DNA of 24,718 bases from Chara braunii (GCA_003427395.1 BFEA01000011.1:42549-67266); one strand, 5' to 3'. Numbered from the stretch's first letter, positions 1-9,625 are shown. The notes: a model not told the origin generated them from the letters alone. Numbers and translations: made by a program.

Positions 1-81
1 TTCTTCTTCTTCTTCTTCTTCTTCTTCTTCTTCTTCTTCTTCTTCTTCTTCTTCTTCTTCTTCTTCTTCTTCTTCTTCTTC
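1..81. repeat. (TTC)n microsatellite
   Basis: Uninterrupted TTC trinucleotide repeat from the first base to about 81, followed by a pyrimidine-rich C/T stretch. The tract runs off the left edge, so its full length is unknown. A polypurine run of A and G lies at 339-380. Confidence 0.98.
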
Positions 82-295
82 TCCCACCTCCTTCTTCTTC
101 TTCGTGCACCTCGCGCGGCTATCTCCCCTGCTCCCCACGCTACCTCCTCTCCTCCCTGTTCCTGCACTCGTTGCCTCCCGCTCGCGGTGATCTACTCCTC
201 CGCGGCAGCTATCTCTACCGTATCGTGGGTAGGCCCGACAAAACGAGATCGCGGCGGGATCAGAACTCTTCCCGAGAACGCGAACCTGTCTGAAA

Positions 296-1695
296 TCAGC
301 GGCAAATACAATAAGGTAAGTCTAAATCGTACATGCTGGGGAAAAAAAAGAAAGAAAAAGAAAAGAAAAGAAAAGAAAAATAATCCGAGAAGAACAATAA
401 GAAAAACAGAAAAAGCAAAGAAAGAAAATCTAACGAAAGGCTGCTAACCACCTGTGTCTCCATCTCCATTGTCGTGGCATCGTCGTTGACATCATCCTTG
501 TGATGCTCTCCGTACAGTTGTCCGAACTCGTCAGACGACTCTCCAGATCCGGCATCGTCCTCACTGTCCTCCCCTTCGTCGTCTCCAAAACTCACGTCCC
601 CTTTCGCACCCTCTCTTCCTTCAAGCAATTCAATGAGCTCCGTTTCTCCCCCTTCCTCCCCTTCCTCCCCTTCTTCCCCTTCTTCCTCCCCTTCTTGCGC
701 TTCCTTCCCTTCCTCCATTTCCTCCCCTACTTCCCTTCTATGCAATTCAGCCCCTTTCCCGGTACCCGTGTTAAATCCCGAGGACCGCACTTCTGTCTCC
801 GTGCATGCTGCCCCTCTCGGCGGCACAACAATCCCTGGGGGTAACCTGAAGAAGTTCGGATCTCGGCGGACTTCGTCGTCTCCGTGTCGCCGGACCCTGC
901 ACTTGTAGCCTCTCGCTGCAATCCTAGGGGCCGTCGCTCCCGCTTAGGCGATGCATTTTCGTCCCTCACCGCACCGCTGCCAATTGTGGGATCCTGGCTC
1001 GGCTCCCCCAATCCCGAGCGGCTCTGCAGGGCGGACCGCTCTGGCGGCTCCTCAACTGACGTAGTTCGGATCCCGGCGGACTTCAACGTTCCGTCGGAGC
1101 GGCTGCCGAGAGCAACCAAGTCTGCCAACGTCTCCCTCGCTGAGCCCACGGACGAAGTCGGGAGGTCGGCGGACTGTGTCGTATGCCTCGGCCAGGGGCC
1201 AGTAGACGGATGCCGATCGACGGCAAAACCCGCCACCCCACCTCTGCCTCCCGGTGTCGTGGTGCCGCCGTGAGACCCTCCCTCCCCACTAGGCGGGATT
1301 CCTTTGCCACCCCCCACACTACCACCCCCGTCCCCTCAACCTCCAGGTGCCCCCCCCCCGGAACTCCCGTGCGCCCCACTAGGAGGGGGCACTTTCCAGT
1401 CCACCACGCCCTTCGACGGGCTCGTGTCGAGCTCGTAGTAGTCCTCCGTCATTTCCAACCAGCACTTGTCTTGAAGCTCGTCGAACAGTCGCCCGACTAT
1501 GGAAACGACGGACAGGTCGTCGGTTGCAAAAGTGTCATTTTCGGCCCTCACTTTTTGGAGGACCGAAATCCTCGCGAGGTGCAGGAAGTTGGACTTCGAC
1601 TTGCGTGGTGTCGTACCAAATACCCTTACAAGGATATTTGGCGTGTTTCTGCAAGTCGCAATAGAGCAACCTCGTCCGCTCGGCGGCGTGCGCAC
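296..1695 (-). other. possible frame-broken protein-coding remnant, unknown function
   Basis: Three consecutive open frames on the minus strand (1695-1336, 1317-727, 826-296) read as one polypeptide if frame changes are allowed. The first has protein-like composition, with a segment containing SVVSIVGRLFDELQ and TEDYYELDTSPS. The second is Gly/Pro/Ser-rich and repeats a KSAGIRTTS / KSAEIRTSS motif. The third is strongly acidic, with Glu/Gly and Asp/Ser runs. The first break falls on a C homopolymer near 1350, which suggests an indel or sequencing error. I do not recognise a family. The region is GC-rich, so long chance frames also occur on the plus strand. It could be an exon of a low-complexity nuclear protein, a transposon remnant, or noncoding. 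Confidence 0.22.
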
Positions 1696-2199
1696 GAGGG
1701 GGAGTTTAGGTCCTCGCCTGGGTGAGGGGCGCGCGCGGGGTATCGATAGAGGGGCACAACCATACGCGGCCTGGGCGTGCGCGACGTCGCAGACCAGCGA
1801 AACAAGCGGTGTTTATTCTTATTGTTATTTTTTATTTTTATTTTTTATTGGCTTGGTGATCGAGTTGAGACGGATCTCGAGACCGACTGGCCTGACTCAG
1901 CTTTTAGACTTCCAGACATTGGCCGCCGTCGCGGCAGTCGAGGACCGTGATCATGCGCCTCCTTTGACGGACCTGTTCGGATTCCTGCGTATTGGGGGTG
2001 TTGGCGAGATTCTTCCGTCCTACCGGCGTTGGAACACTGACCGATGAGGCCAACGTGCGTGGAGATGGTGGGGTCCGCGGTCAGGGTTTCCCTCGCTTAC
2101 CACTTGGAGAGCGCCGATAGCCTAAAAGCGGAAGGGAAATTGAAAGAACATTCCGAGCAGGCCTGCGGGGCAGCATCCAAAGGGTGGCGTGGGCCTTCC

Positions 2200-2740
2200 G
2201 CGGGGGGGCCGCACCATCTGTCGGCCACGACCTGTTGTGGGAAGGCTGAATGTGAGCCTGCCCACCAGGGCCCGCAAGATGGTGAACTGGGCCTTGGGCG
2301 TAGCGGCTGGAGCGTGGCGAGGAGGCTCGCTGCGGACCTAGGTGCCCGACCAGTTACGAGGAACCCCGTGGCAGCCACGTTCGAGCCCAAGCCTCCAAAC
2401 GAGGCAACATGCGAGAGCTGCACCCACCAGCAGGGGGGGGGGGCATACTGGCCAGGGGCCAGCCGGGCGACAAGCGGCTCGCAGAAGCGCTTTGAACCGG
2501 CTGGTAGCCGGTCCCCTCCGAAGTTTTTCTCAGAATAACTGGCGCTGTAGAACAGGCCGCTAGATACTACGGGGTCCGTTGCTGCAGAAAGCAGCGTTCA
2601 TCGGCGGAGCGGGTTGGGCAGCTGCGGAGACGAGGGGGAGCGTCGGGCGAGAATCAGCCCGAGCCGCTGTGTTGCCGAAAGTTGCGTTAGCCTGGCGAAT
2701 GGCAAGCAGAGGAGCGATGGTCGGGGAGAGGGACCACGAA
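2200..2740 (+). rRNA. degenerate large-subunit (25S/28S) rRNA gene fragment
   Basis: Several blocks match the eukaryotic LSU rRNA in the right order. The block around 2271-2296 contains AAGATGGTGAACT followed by GCCT. The block around 2493-2546 contains CCCTCCGAAGTTT, then CTCAG and ATA-CTGG, the conserved stretch before domain III. The block around 2695-2735 resembles the GGTAAGCAGA...GCGATG...GAACC stretch. Many differences inside the blocks are transitions. Between the first two blocks there is about 100 bp more than in a normal gene, including a run of G at 2433-2441, so the copy is rearranged and surely nonfunctional. Homology probably begins upstream of 2230 but becomes too weak to place by eye. 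No adjacent 5.8S or ITS is visible. Confidence 0.72.
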
Positions 2741-3480
2741 CCAGGGAGATTGGGTGCTCGAGAGGAACGAGGGAGGGGAGACTTACCTCCTTGCGCTCAT
2801 TGTGCCACCACCCAACTGCTTGTATTCAGTTGCCGCTCGTAGTAGCTTCTGGGCTAGCGCATGGGTTGTAGCAGAAAGGAGGAAACGGATCTAGACGGGC
2901 TCGTGCGCCGGGTGCATGCGCAGAAGGGAAGAGCGCAGCGACGAAAGGTGAGTATGGCCTGGGCATGGAAGGGACAAGAGAGACGACTACGGAGGCTGGG
3001 TCTAGGCACGGACGGGAAGTAGAGGGCAAAGAAAAAGACTGGCGGAGGACTAGAGAAAGAGATATGTTGGAACGAATGTACCTGGGCGGGAGGAGGATTC
3101 GAGTTCTCACCCGATTCTTGAAGAAATCGGGTGAACCAAAGACCGAAGTTGGAGGTTTCGAGGCGCGCGACCTCGGATTTGTGATCAAGTTAGTGTGAAA
3201 GTTAGTATACGAATAGGTTAGTACAAAAGTCAGTGCGCCGAGATGAAGAGATGGCGGGACTGAAGACGAGGGAGAACGGGGGAACACTTATCTCCCTCGT
3301 TTCTGAATAGATTTGGGTGAGGGAGGTCTCGTCTCCGGGGTTTTGGGCCATGGCGAGTCGAATGGCCATGTTAGTTTTGAGAAAAGGGGAGCAGGTCAGT
3401 CGGTAGGAGAGTATAGGCTGCGCGCGAAGTGGTAGTTAGTTGTGATATAAGTATGGAGTGAACCTGACCATGTTTCAGGG
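2741..3480. other. gene-free interval
   Basis: No ORF with recognisable content. It holds a perfect 10-bp inverted repeat (TCACCCGATT at 3107-3116 with AATCGGGTGA at 3125-3134, 8-nt loop) and a shorter CGAGG/CCTCG dyad just after it. Open frames on the minus strand here are proline/serine-rich and look like composition artefacts. Confidence 0.6.
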
Positions 3481-3820
3481 ACATATTCATCTGATTTTGT
3501 TGCTCCTGTTGGTGAAAGCAGTGTGAGGCAATCCGCGAGGTTGAAGACTTACCGCCGATGGTCGTGCGCCTAAAGGAGATCGTCATTCTGCACGCTTACT
3601 ACCCGCATTCCTGTGATCGACTTGAGCGCTTTCAAAGTCACGGTTCATCGTCAATCATGCCGCGACGATCGGCTTTGTCCTTAGCAGTGTGCGGGTGACC
3701 CTCATCAACGTGATTGAGATTGTATCTGACTGGTGCCCATATGCGATCGAAGTTTTAGCAAGAAATTCATCATGATTTTGCTCATCCTGTCGATCGAAGT
3801 AGCATGAGGCCAGCCACACT
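3481..3820. repeat. diverged direct duplication (~55 bp, two copies)
   Basis: Segments 3485-3537 and 3764-3817 are about 70% alike; both contain TGATTTTG, then TCCTGT, then TGAGGC. On the minus strand each copy holds a possible splice acceptor (CAACAG/GAG and CGACAG/GAT) followed by an AA-rich open segment, and each lies downstream of a donor-like GTAAG. This may be a duplicated small exon or simply a repeat. Confidence 0.5.
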
Positions 3821-3874
3821 GTGCACAAAGAGGGAGTTGAAACCGGTCGGGTTAGCGACCGAGAGCATTCGTAT

Positions 3875-3878
<4 letters not shown>

Positions 3879-3932
<54 letters not shown>
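3879..3932. repeat. (GA)n microsatellite
   Basis: About 27 uninterrupted GA dinucleotides, ending at a CTTACC motif that reads as GGTAAG on the minus strand. Confidence 0.98.
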
Positions 3933-3934
<2 letters not shown>

Positions 3935-4299
3935 CTTACCGAAGGAAGTAGCATGGGAGCGGCCGCGAAGTTAGAGACTTGCCTGTTGGCGGATGCGTTG
4001 CTCATCAGGAGAGCGGAGGAAGAAGGGAGCGGGGAGAAGAGTTTACCTGGTGACCTTGGTGTCATGCTGGAGAGTTCGGCAGCAGGCGAAATTCGAATGC
4101 ATCTCGTTTGCACAGTGGGTGAGTAGCGGGGCAGCGCCCTGTAGCCGTGAGCCCCGCTCATGATACTTGATTGATGTCCCGGGTGGAAGATTTGCACGAC
4201 CCGTGGTCATGATCCGGGCCTTCACCTTTATGCTGCCCGCAATCTCGACTTCGTCCTGCATGCAGATCACAGAGTCGGCTTACCGTGTCTGATTGGCTG

Positions 4300-5130
4300 T
4301 AGATTACCATGTAGAGAAACGGGCGCGCACGTAGGAACGAGTAGCCAGTTGGTATAGGCTAGAGAACGGAATCAAGAGTTGGAAGTACAACGTCAAGCCA
4401 CGCACGTCTTTGGTTTTGGCAGTAGTCTGCTCAACTGAGAACCACGTGCACCCTGTTTGCTGTTGCACAGCGGGCTACTGCGTCCTGTTGCTTTTAGTAC
4501 TGTATACCTCCTTGCTGAGTTCTCTTTAAGGTTGTGTTGTTGTTCCTCTCCTGATGGAACAGGCTCTGACAGGCTCTGGTTCTATCTGTGGCGACAGTGG
4601 TGTTATGAGTTCGAAGTCTACTACTGCTGTGTATTGAGGTTGTTACTGTAGTCAAAGTGGGAGTGGCCATTAGCACTGAACTTGAACGTTGACGTGCCGC
4701 CTTTCAGATCTCCATGACCATAGTTGTGACCGCAATTTACGTCTTGGTGTTTATCCTCGAGGTGTCGGTCGTTGTTAAGAGAAGAGGGGGGGGGGGGTAT
4801 ACGTGATCAGCTCGCGGGCTTGCCGCTTCTTGTTAAGCAGCTAGTTACTGGGCTATTTGCTCACTTAGAGTGCCGCTGGTGCGAGTGTGTGAGTTGACCA
4901 TGCGGACTGCTGCAGTATTTTATGGTTGCGACCGATGTGTTCGATATGGATTGTTCCGCAAAGTTGGCTTGGTGGAGCTTTCTCAGGGCATTTTGTCTTG
5001 CCTCTGCCTACCGGAGCGCTGCTACAGGCTGTTGTGCGTGCTGTTGAGCACCATAGTGTATGTATTGTTGAAAACACTATCGGGTTTTGTCGCGGGAGCT
5101 GCAGATCTGTCTGTTAGCCAATGTGACACT
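4300..5130. other. gene-free interval
   Basis: No supported gene. The longest frame (4870-5223, plus) is Cys/Leu/Val-rich without domain features. A G homopolymer lies at about 4786-4798. Nothing else stands out. Confidence 0.6.
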
Positions 5131-5138
5131 CAGCCTAT

Positions 5139-5541
5139 TGGCCTGCGCAATAACAGGCCAGCCACAAGGGTGCAAACTTGCTTGTGGCCAGTATACTTCG
5201 GGTCACGAGTCATAGGAAAGTGACCAAGCTCAACAAGGGAATATGCGGTTGGCGTTCGACTTCAGATTGACTAGGCCGCTACGTATTCTGGCCGCCATTG
5301 CCCGGCCCTCAGGCGCATGAAGGTTACAAGACCCTCTCCTGAGAGTTGAGTTGTCCCCCTCTTGTATCTCGAGAGTTTGAAACCCCTTTTTCTTCTGCCC
5401 TTCTTACTCTCAGTCTAATCCTGTTCAGAGAGGAAGGCGGCAGGCGGGATTGCAACCCGTAGGACCGCAGCAAGACTCTGTGGGGAGTAAGCCCACCGAT
5501 TGCACGAGCTCTGCCAGAACTCAGGAGGAGTTCTGAAGGCA
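5139..5541. other. hairpin cluster at the left edge of the structured region
   Basis: Three perfect inverted repeats lie within 400 bp. TGGCCTG (5139-5145) pairs with CAGGCCA (5154-5160). GCCACAAG (5161-5168) pairs with CTTGTGGC (5181-5188). CAGAACTC (5515-5522) pairs with GAGTTCTG (5528-5535) around a 5-nt loop; in an alternative register CTGCC/GGCAG (5511-5515 / 5538-5542) extends the arm across a short bulge. No ORF is linked to them. They may be part of the same long noncoding (LTR or UTR-like) sequence as the arrays that follow. Confidence 0.6.
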
Positions 5542-5790
5542 GGGAACTGAAAGGTAACCATTACTTTCCTTCTATAGACCCAGTATAACCCCTACTTGTA
5601 TTCATTATTACGTCTGACTGAGTGTGTTGCCTGCATCACTACTCTGACTTTCAGTTTGACGTTCAGGACGTGAATCAGATTAAGTAAAGGAATGATTGTG
5701 TAATGTCAGTTTCAGTTTCAATTGTTTGACTGAATCTGGGGGGGGTTGGGAAGAAGGCAGTATTCCATGTTTGACTGGGTCAACCAAAGG

Positions 5791-6608
5791 CTGGGAAATC
5801 CCCATAAGTTTGGGGAGACCCAGTGCTGTGTTTATTTTGGATTGCTTGGAGCATCAGGCCATTCCATAAGTTTGGGTGGTCTGATTGCTCTGGAGGCTGA
5901 GAGGTCCTCATAAGTTTGGGGGGACCTAGTGCTGTGGGATTGCATGGAGAGTCAAACCATTCTATAAGTTTAGGTGGTCTGGTCGCTCTGACTTGTGAGG
6001 GCTGAATGTGAATGACTTTTCAGGGACCAACCATGTTCCATAAGTTTGGGTGGCTTGGTTGCCTTGTTTACTTGGGTTTTTGTCAGTTTCGTTAGTTTCT
6101 GAACGAGGAGGTCTGAGCATGTTTCATAAGTTTGGGTGGTTTAGTCTCCTCCTGCTTTGACTTTAAGAAGAATGAATCAGGCAGAGAGCCAGACTGTTCT
6201 GTAAGTTCAGGTGGTTTGACTCAAAGCCTCGCACATGCTGGAACCCAAAGGTTATAATTTGGTTATACTCTATCATTGTTTTTATCTATGAATAGGCTAG
6301 TCAGACAGGGTCTCATAAGTTTGAGTGACCTGACTATAGCCCTATCACCAACTGAAGAGAGTACTAATTAAGAATAAACTTGTGGTACGAAGAGGCAAAC
6401 TGAATCTTGAGCTAAAGATGATCGGTTCAATTATATGTTACTTCAAAAGATTAAGTGCAGACAATTATATAAAGTTGGGATACTTAAACACTTCAGGGCG
6501 ACGAGGGTGGCCTAGTCATATGCCCAAAGAAGAGAAAAGTTGTTGTGCCCTGTGTTTGTGTATACTCCATGACTGAGCTAGACATGTTCCATAAGTTTGG
6601 GTGGTCTA
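5791..6608 (+). repeat. array of nine stem-loops with a shared TAAGTT hexaloop
   Basis: Nine copies of a stem-loop occur at about 5791-5823, 5853-5885, 5902-5927, 5950-5993, 6026-6059, 6105-6151, 6186-6222, 6298-6336 and 6579-6608. All nine keep the hexaloop TAAGTT. The closing base pairs differ but stay paired: CCCCA/TGGGG, CCA/TGG, CTA/TAG, CTG/CAG and CTCA/TGAG. Each copy also has its own outer stem beyond a small internal loop, for example ATCAGGCCA/TGGTCTGAT, AGGTCC/GGACCT, TAGTCAG/CTGACTA and GAGGAG/CTCCTC. Spacing is irregular (about 40-270 bp) and the intervening sequence is not repeated. This pattern is typical of selected or homogenised RNA structure, not of a simple tandem repeat. 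Its strand of action is unknown. Confidence 0.85.
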
Positions 6609-6895
6609 ACTTTATGCATTATGTAAGCTGGGTATAAAGGGATAAATCACTGAAAGGCTACGAACTATTGTTTGTCCAGGTTGAATTGGGATGGTGAGAG
6701 TACTTCCCTTTGTGGTTTGGTCTGCACGTGATTGAGTGACACTACTACTTAGTCTGAGTTTCAATTTGATAGGTAGTTGCTTTAGTTGCTCGCCACATGC
6801 TAGAGCCATAGGAGTTAGTTTCAATTCCTGCAGTTTCAGAGCTAAGTTTATTTTACTTAGATCAATTTCTGCATTTTCTGGGATCATTTGTTATA

Positions 6896-7477
6896 CTTGG
6901 TCTTGTATAAATCTTGGTAAGCTACTTTTTCTACGGGAAGCCCTACCGAAATTTCTACAAAACCAAGGAGTTAGTCAGATTTTGTTTTTTCAGAGTTCAG
7001 TTTGTCGGACTTTCATATATGACTTAGTAAAAATCTGGAGAGTCTCATTTTCTAAAGGGAGTGCTGCCCGAATTTTTGCTAATTCAGGGAGTTAGATAAA
7101 ATTGGACCTTGAGAAGTCAAAGTCATGTCAGATTCTGAACTTGGCTTGTATAAATTTTGGTAAGCTACTTTCTCTACGGGAAGTGCTGCCGAAATTTCTG
7201 CAAATCAAAGGAGTTGGTCAAAATTTGACTTTTCAAAATGTCAACTTGTCTGATCTTGATATATGACTTAGTAAAAATCTGGGAAGTTTCCTTTTCTAAA
7301 GGGAGTGCTGCTCAAATTTTTGCTAATTGAGGGAGTTAGACAATATTTGACTTTGGAGGGTTGAAGATTATTTCTGTTTTCATAATTAGGCTGATATAAA
7401 TTCTCGAAAGACACTTTTCCTACGGGATGCGCTCCCGAAATTTTCTTAGTTTATGGGAGATAGCTTATATTTTGACA
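6896..7477 (+). repeat. higher-order tandem repeat, A-B-A-B-A monomers (~120 bp), dimer ~244 bp
   Basis: Type A monomers start at about 6903, 7146 and 7392 (TATAAAT ... CTACGGGA). Type B monomers start at about 7021 and 7265 (GACTTAGTAAAAATCTGG). A-to-A spacing is 243 and 246 bp, and B-to-B spacing is 244 bp. A and B share a core of the form GGGA-GTGCTGCCCGAATTT, a short GGGA/CCCG hairpin; the last copy gives a clean CGGGA/TCCCG stem. No ORF spans the array. The array stops abruptly at 7477. Confidence 0.85.
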
Positions 7478-7500
7478 GGTGACGACTCTGGCGATCCACT
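7470..7500 (+). promoter_or_regulatory. possible LTR 3' end and primer-binding-site-like motif
   Basis: The repeat array ends in TTTTGACA, and the next bases are TGACGACTCTGGCGATCC (7480-7497). Many plant Ty3-type elements end the LTR in CA and continue with a TGGCGACTC-like tRNA-complementary sequence; here one base of that motif differs. No gag-pol frame follows, so this would be a dead or solo remnant. The call is inference from memory. Confidence 0.3.
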
Positions 7501-8250
7501 CTGTATGGGGGAGATTATGTCATAGGCCTACCTTTCTTTTGGGCACAAGCTTAGAAGTAGACCTAGGCTTGGCTATCAGGAGAGTCTTGAGTGAGAACGT
7601 GTCATGGGGATTTGATCTCCATACATCGACGATTTAGCTTGGACGTTGACCTGTCGTATGATACAGGTTTCCTTTGGACATTCGATCCAGGATTTGGACT
7701 AGTTTCAACTTGATCTCACGAGGATCATCTATTGTTATCATTGATAACAGGTCGGTTGGTTGACCGCCGACTTGTCGGCTCACGACACAACTCTGCTTTT
7801 ATTTGTACCTCAGCTTGATGCCTTAGCCCTGAGAATTTGTATGTTTCTTTGAGGTTTTTAACCGAACTTATTATAATGGTCATTATAAAGAATTGATGAG
7901 ATTTATGGAAGATTGAACATTGGATGGGGCTTGAGTGTCAGACATGGTGTGAGTTACAGGGGATAGTAAAGTTGACCATATTAGTGTATGCCAATGTGAC
8001 TATTGTGTGTGCCTGTGTTTTATGCAGATTAGTATTTTGGAGCTTGGTATATGGACCATACTTTGGAGACAGTAAAAATGACAACCATGTGTCGCACGAT
8101 CTGCATACCTTATGGGTTTATGTTTCCCCCTTCTTTCGTTTTATCTCGAGTCATGATTTAACATATGAGTGTTGGGATGTTTATTTATTTATTGGGTGAT
8201 TTTGCTTGTTAATTTTTATAGTTGGATGTTGTAGTCCGTGGCAGCCGTCA
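7500..8250. other. gene-free, hairpin-rich interval
   Basis: No supported gene. Perfect dyads include TGTTATC/GATAACA (7733-7739 / 7743-7749), GCCGA/TCGGC (7766-7770 / 7775-7779) and TTATAATG/CATTATAA (7871-7878 / 7881-7888). The frame at 7924-8199 is Cys/Tyr/Phe-rich and shows no domain. Confidence 0.6.
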
Positions 8251-8486
8251 AAGTCAAACCCCTTGACTTCTTTTCAGACGTTGGATGGTAGAGCTCGTCT
8301 CCTGGGCAATAAGAGACGATTGCCAGCACAGGTATGAACCTGTGTACCACCCAATCTCCGTAGGGTGCAGAAGAGGGTGTGGTTTTCAACCTCACTTGGC
8401 GGTTGTCCAACGTCGAGAGATCAATCCCTCAAGGCGTGTGTCAGCCGACACTTGAGTGTCGAATGCGACCCTCGAGATTAACGAGG
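8251..8486. other. candidate multibranched structured RNA/DNA domain
   Basis: A 9-bp perfect outer pairing (GACGTTGGA 8277-8285 with TCCAACGTC 8406-8414) encloses four hairpins: TCGTCTC/GAGACGA (8295-8301 / 8313-8319), CACAGGT/ACCTGTG (8327-8333 / 8338-8344), CACCC/GGGTG (8348-8352 / 8363-8367), and GTG-GGTT/AACC-CAC (8377-8384 / 8388-8395, one mismatch). A competing helix GGCAAT/ATTGCC (8305-8310 / 8319-8324) overlaps the first hairpin. Outside lie AAGTCAA/TTGACTT (8251-8257 / 8263-8269), CGACAC/GTGTCG (8446-8451 / 8456-8461) and CCTCG/CGAGG (8470-8474 / 8482-8486). The text GGTAGAGC at 8287-8294 recalls a tRNA D-arm, but no tRNA fold of normal length is present. The function is unknown. Confidence 0.55.
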
Positions 8487-9374
8487 ACCGCATGAGTACG
8501 CCATCACTGCGACCGCTTGCGTACGCTTGCATTGCGAGTCGATATGAGTAGGCCCTGCGTCCACGCGATTTTATACTACGTCTTGCGCCCGTCGCCTTTC
8601 TGATTTCCGCATCGGAAAGTTACGGGACGGCTACTAAGGGACTAGGAGTGTTGTTGCGTTGTTTGTTCAGTGTTGTTTTGTACAAGTATATGTAAGTGTG
8701 TGTGTTTTTATTTTTATGTTCCTTATAGTGGTGTGTACGTGGCGTGTACGTGGCGTGTGGTATGCTTCCTAGTCGACCGGCCACGAGTCACGCTTGGCAC
8801 CTTAGCCCCCCAAGATGCCGGTTCGCGTGCGGGTTCGATAGAGGCGTAATACCGCGAGTACCCCCTATGCTACAGCGAACGAGAAACGCCCTCGGCTGGT
8901 CCACCTCTGCGATTGCTGCTGATCAACTTTCGTATTGTGGACTGGTAGCTCGGCGGGGATACGCCCACCGAAGGGAGGTGACAACTCCCGTAAGCTGGAG
9001 GTAAGTCGTGCCTCGCGTAGGCCCTATCCTGTCGTAGAGGCTCGCGAGAGGTATGACTGGCGCACTCCGCCGGAGCGGCTTGCGGAAGGGCGTGGACTGT
9101 GAAAAACATCAAGACAACGGTGTCAGCGGATGTACAGATTCGAAGATCTGCGGCTAGAGAACGTTCGCCATGGCATGGAAACCCTTCCCAGACTTTCTTA
9201 CGACCGGGGAAAAGTCGGGGGAATGGCAATGGGAAGGATTTATGCGGGCGGAGGGATGGATGGAACACCTGGGGGAGGGTGAATAGAGAAAGAGGGGACT
9301 GGTTAAAGGGGTGGGGCCCCGACAGGCGGGAAAGGGGCACGGGGGGAAAAAAGGGTAGGTTACAAATATATAGC
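8487..9374. other. gene-free interval
   Basis: No supported gene. A short direct repeat of GTGTACGTGGC lies at 8731-8755. Frames on both strands near 8744-9469 are basic or proline-rich shadows without domain features. Confidence 0.55.
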
Positions 9375-9625
9375 CAGCTTGGGAAAACAGAAGGCCTAAT
9401 TGGGGATATTACAATTGGTGGGGAGACAAAGGGGGAGCTGAGGCGCGGATGACCAGAGTACGGCCTCATTTAGGGATTCTGACTTTTGTGGGGGAGAGAA
9501 ACTTGACTACAAATACAGGGCTGGCTGGAGAAACAGAGTAGAAAACTCAAGGATAAAAAGCGGGGGACAGCTTGGGGAAACAAAAGGTCAAATTGAAGAA
9601 CTTACAATTGAGGGGAAAACGAAGG
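9375..9625. repeat. degenerate purine-rich tandem repeat (~193 bp period)
   Basis: CAGCTTGGG at 9375 and CAGCTTGGGG at 9568 open two related segments. Both continue as AAACA-AAGG, AATTG, TTACAATTG and GGGGA-AC-AAGG. A shorter related piece (ACAAATA ... GAAACAGAG) lies near 9509-9540. The G/A-rich strand bias continues to about 9790. No coding function is seen. Confidence 0.6.

Noticed and set aside
884-2047. Plus-strand frames at 884-1273, 1183-1725 and 1499-2047
   Set aside because: Basic, Pro/Arg-rich products of GC-rich sequence; shadows of equal or better minus-strand frames.
2826-3287. 153-codon minus-strand frame
   Set aside because: Ser/Pro/Arg-rich low-complexity product spanning a perfect hairpin; no domain or start context.
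4252-4282. 28-nt intron joining MVIYSQSDT to DEVEIAG on the minus strand
   Set aside because: The frame fits, but the intron would be far shorter than spliceosomal introns in plants.
4870-5223. 117-codon plus-strand frame rich in Cys, Leu and Val
   Set aside because: No domain, no support from context, and overlapping hairpins; likely chance.
5791-6608. CRISPR-like array
   Set aside because: Spacing is irregular, the conserved part is a short loop and not a full repeat, no cas genes are present, and the context is eukaryotic.
8286-8345. Possible tRNA (GGTAGAGC, anticodon-like stem, T-arm-like hairpin)
   Set aside because: Stem lengths and spacing are wrong, there is no acceptor stem at tRNA distance, and the pairings fit the larger multibranched fold better.
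8930-9010. TCAACTTTCG followed by TGGTAG, as in the 18S rRNA
   Set aside because: Only about ten consecutive bases match and neighbouring 18S blocks are absent, so chance or a very decayed fragment; not annotated.
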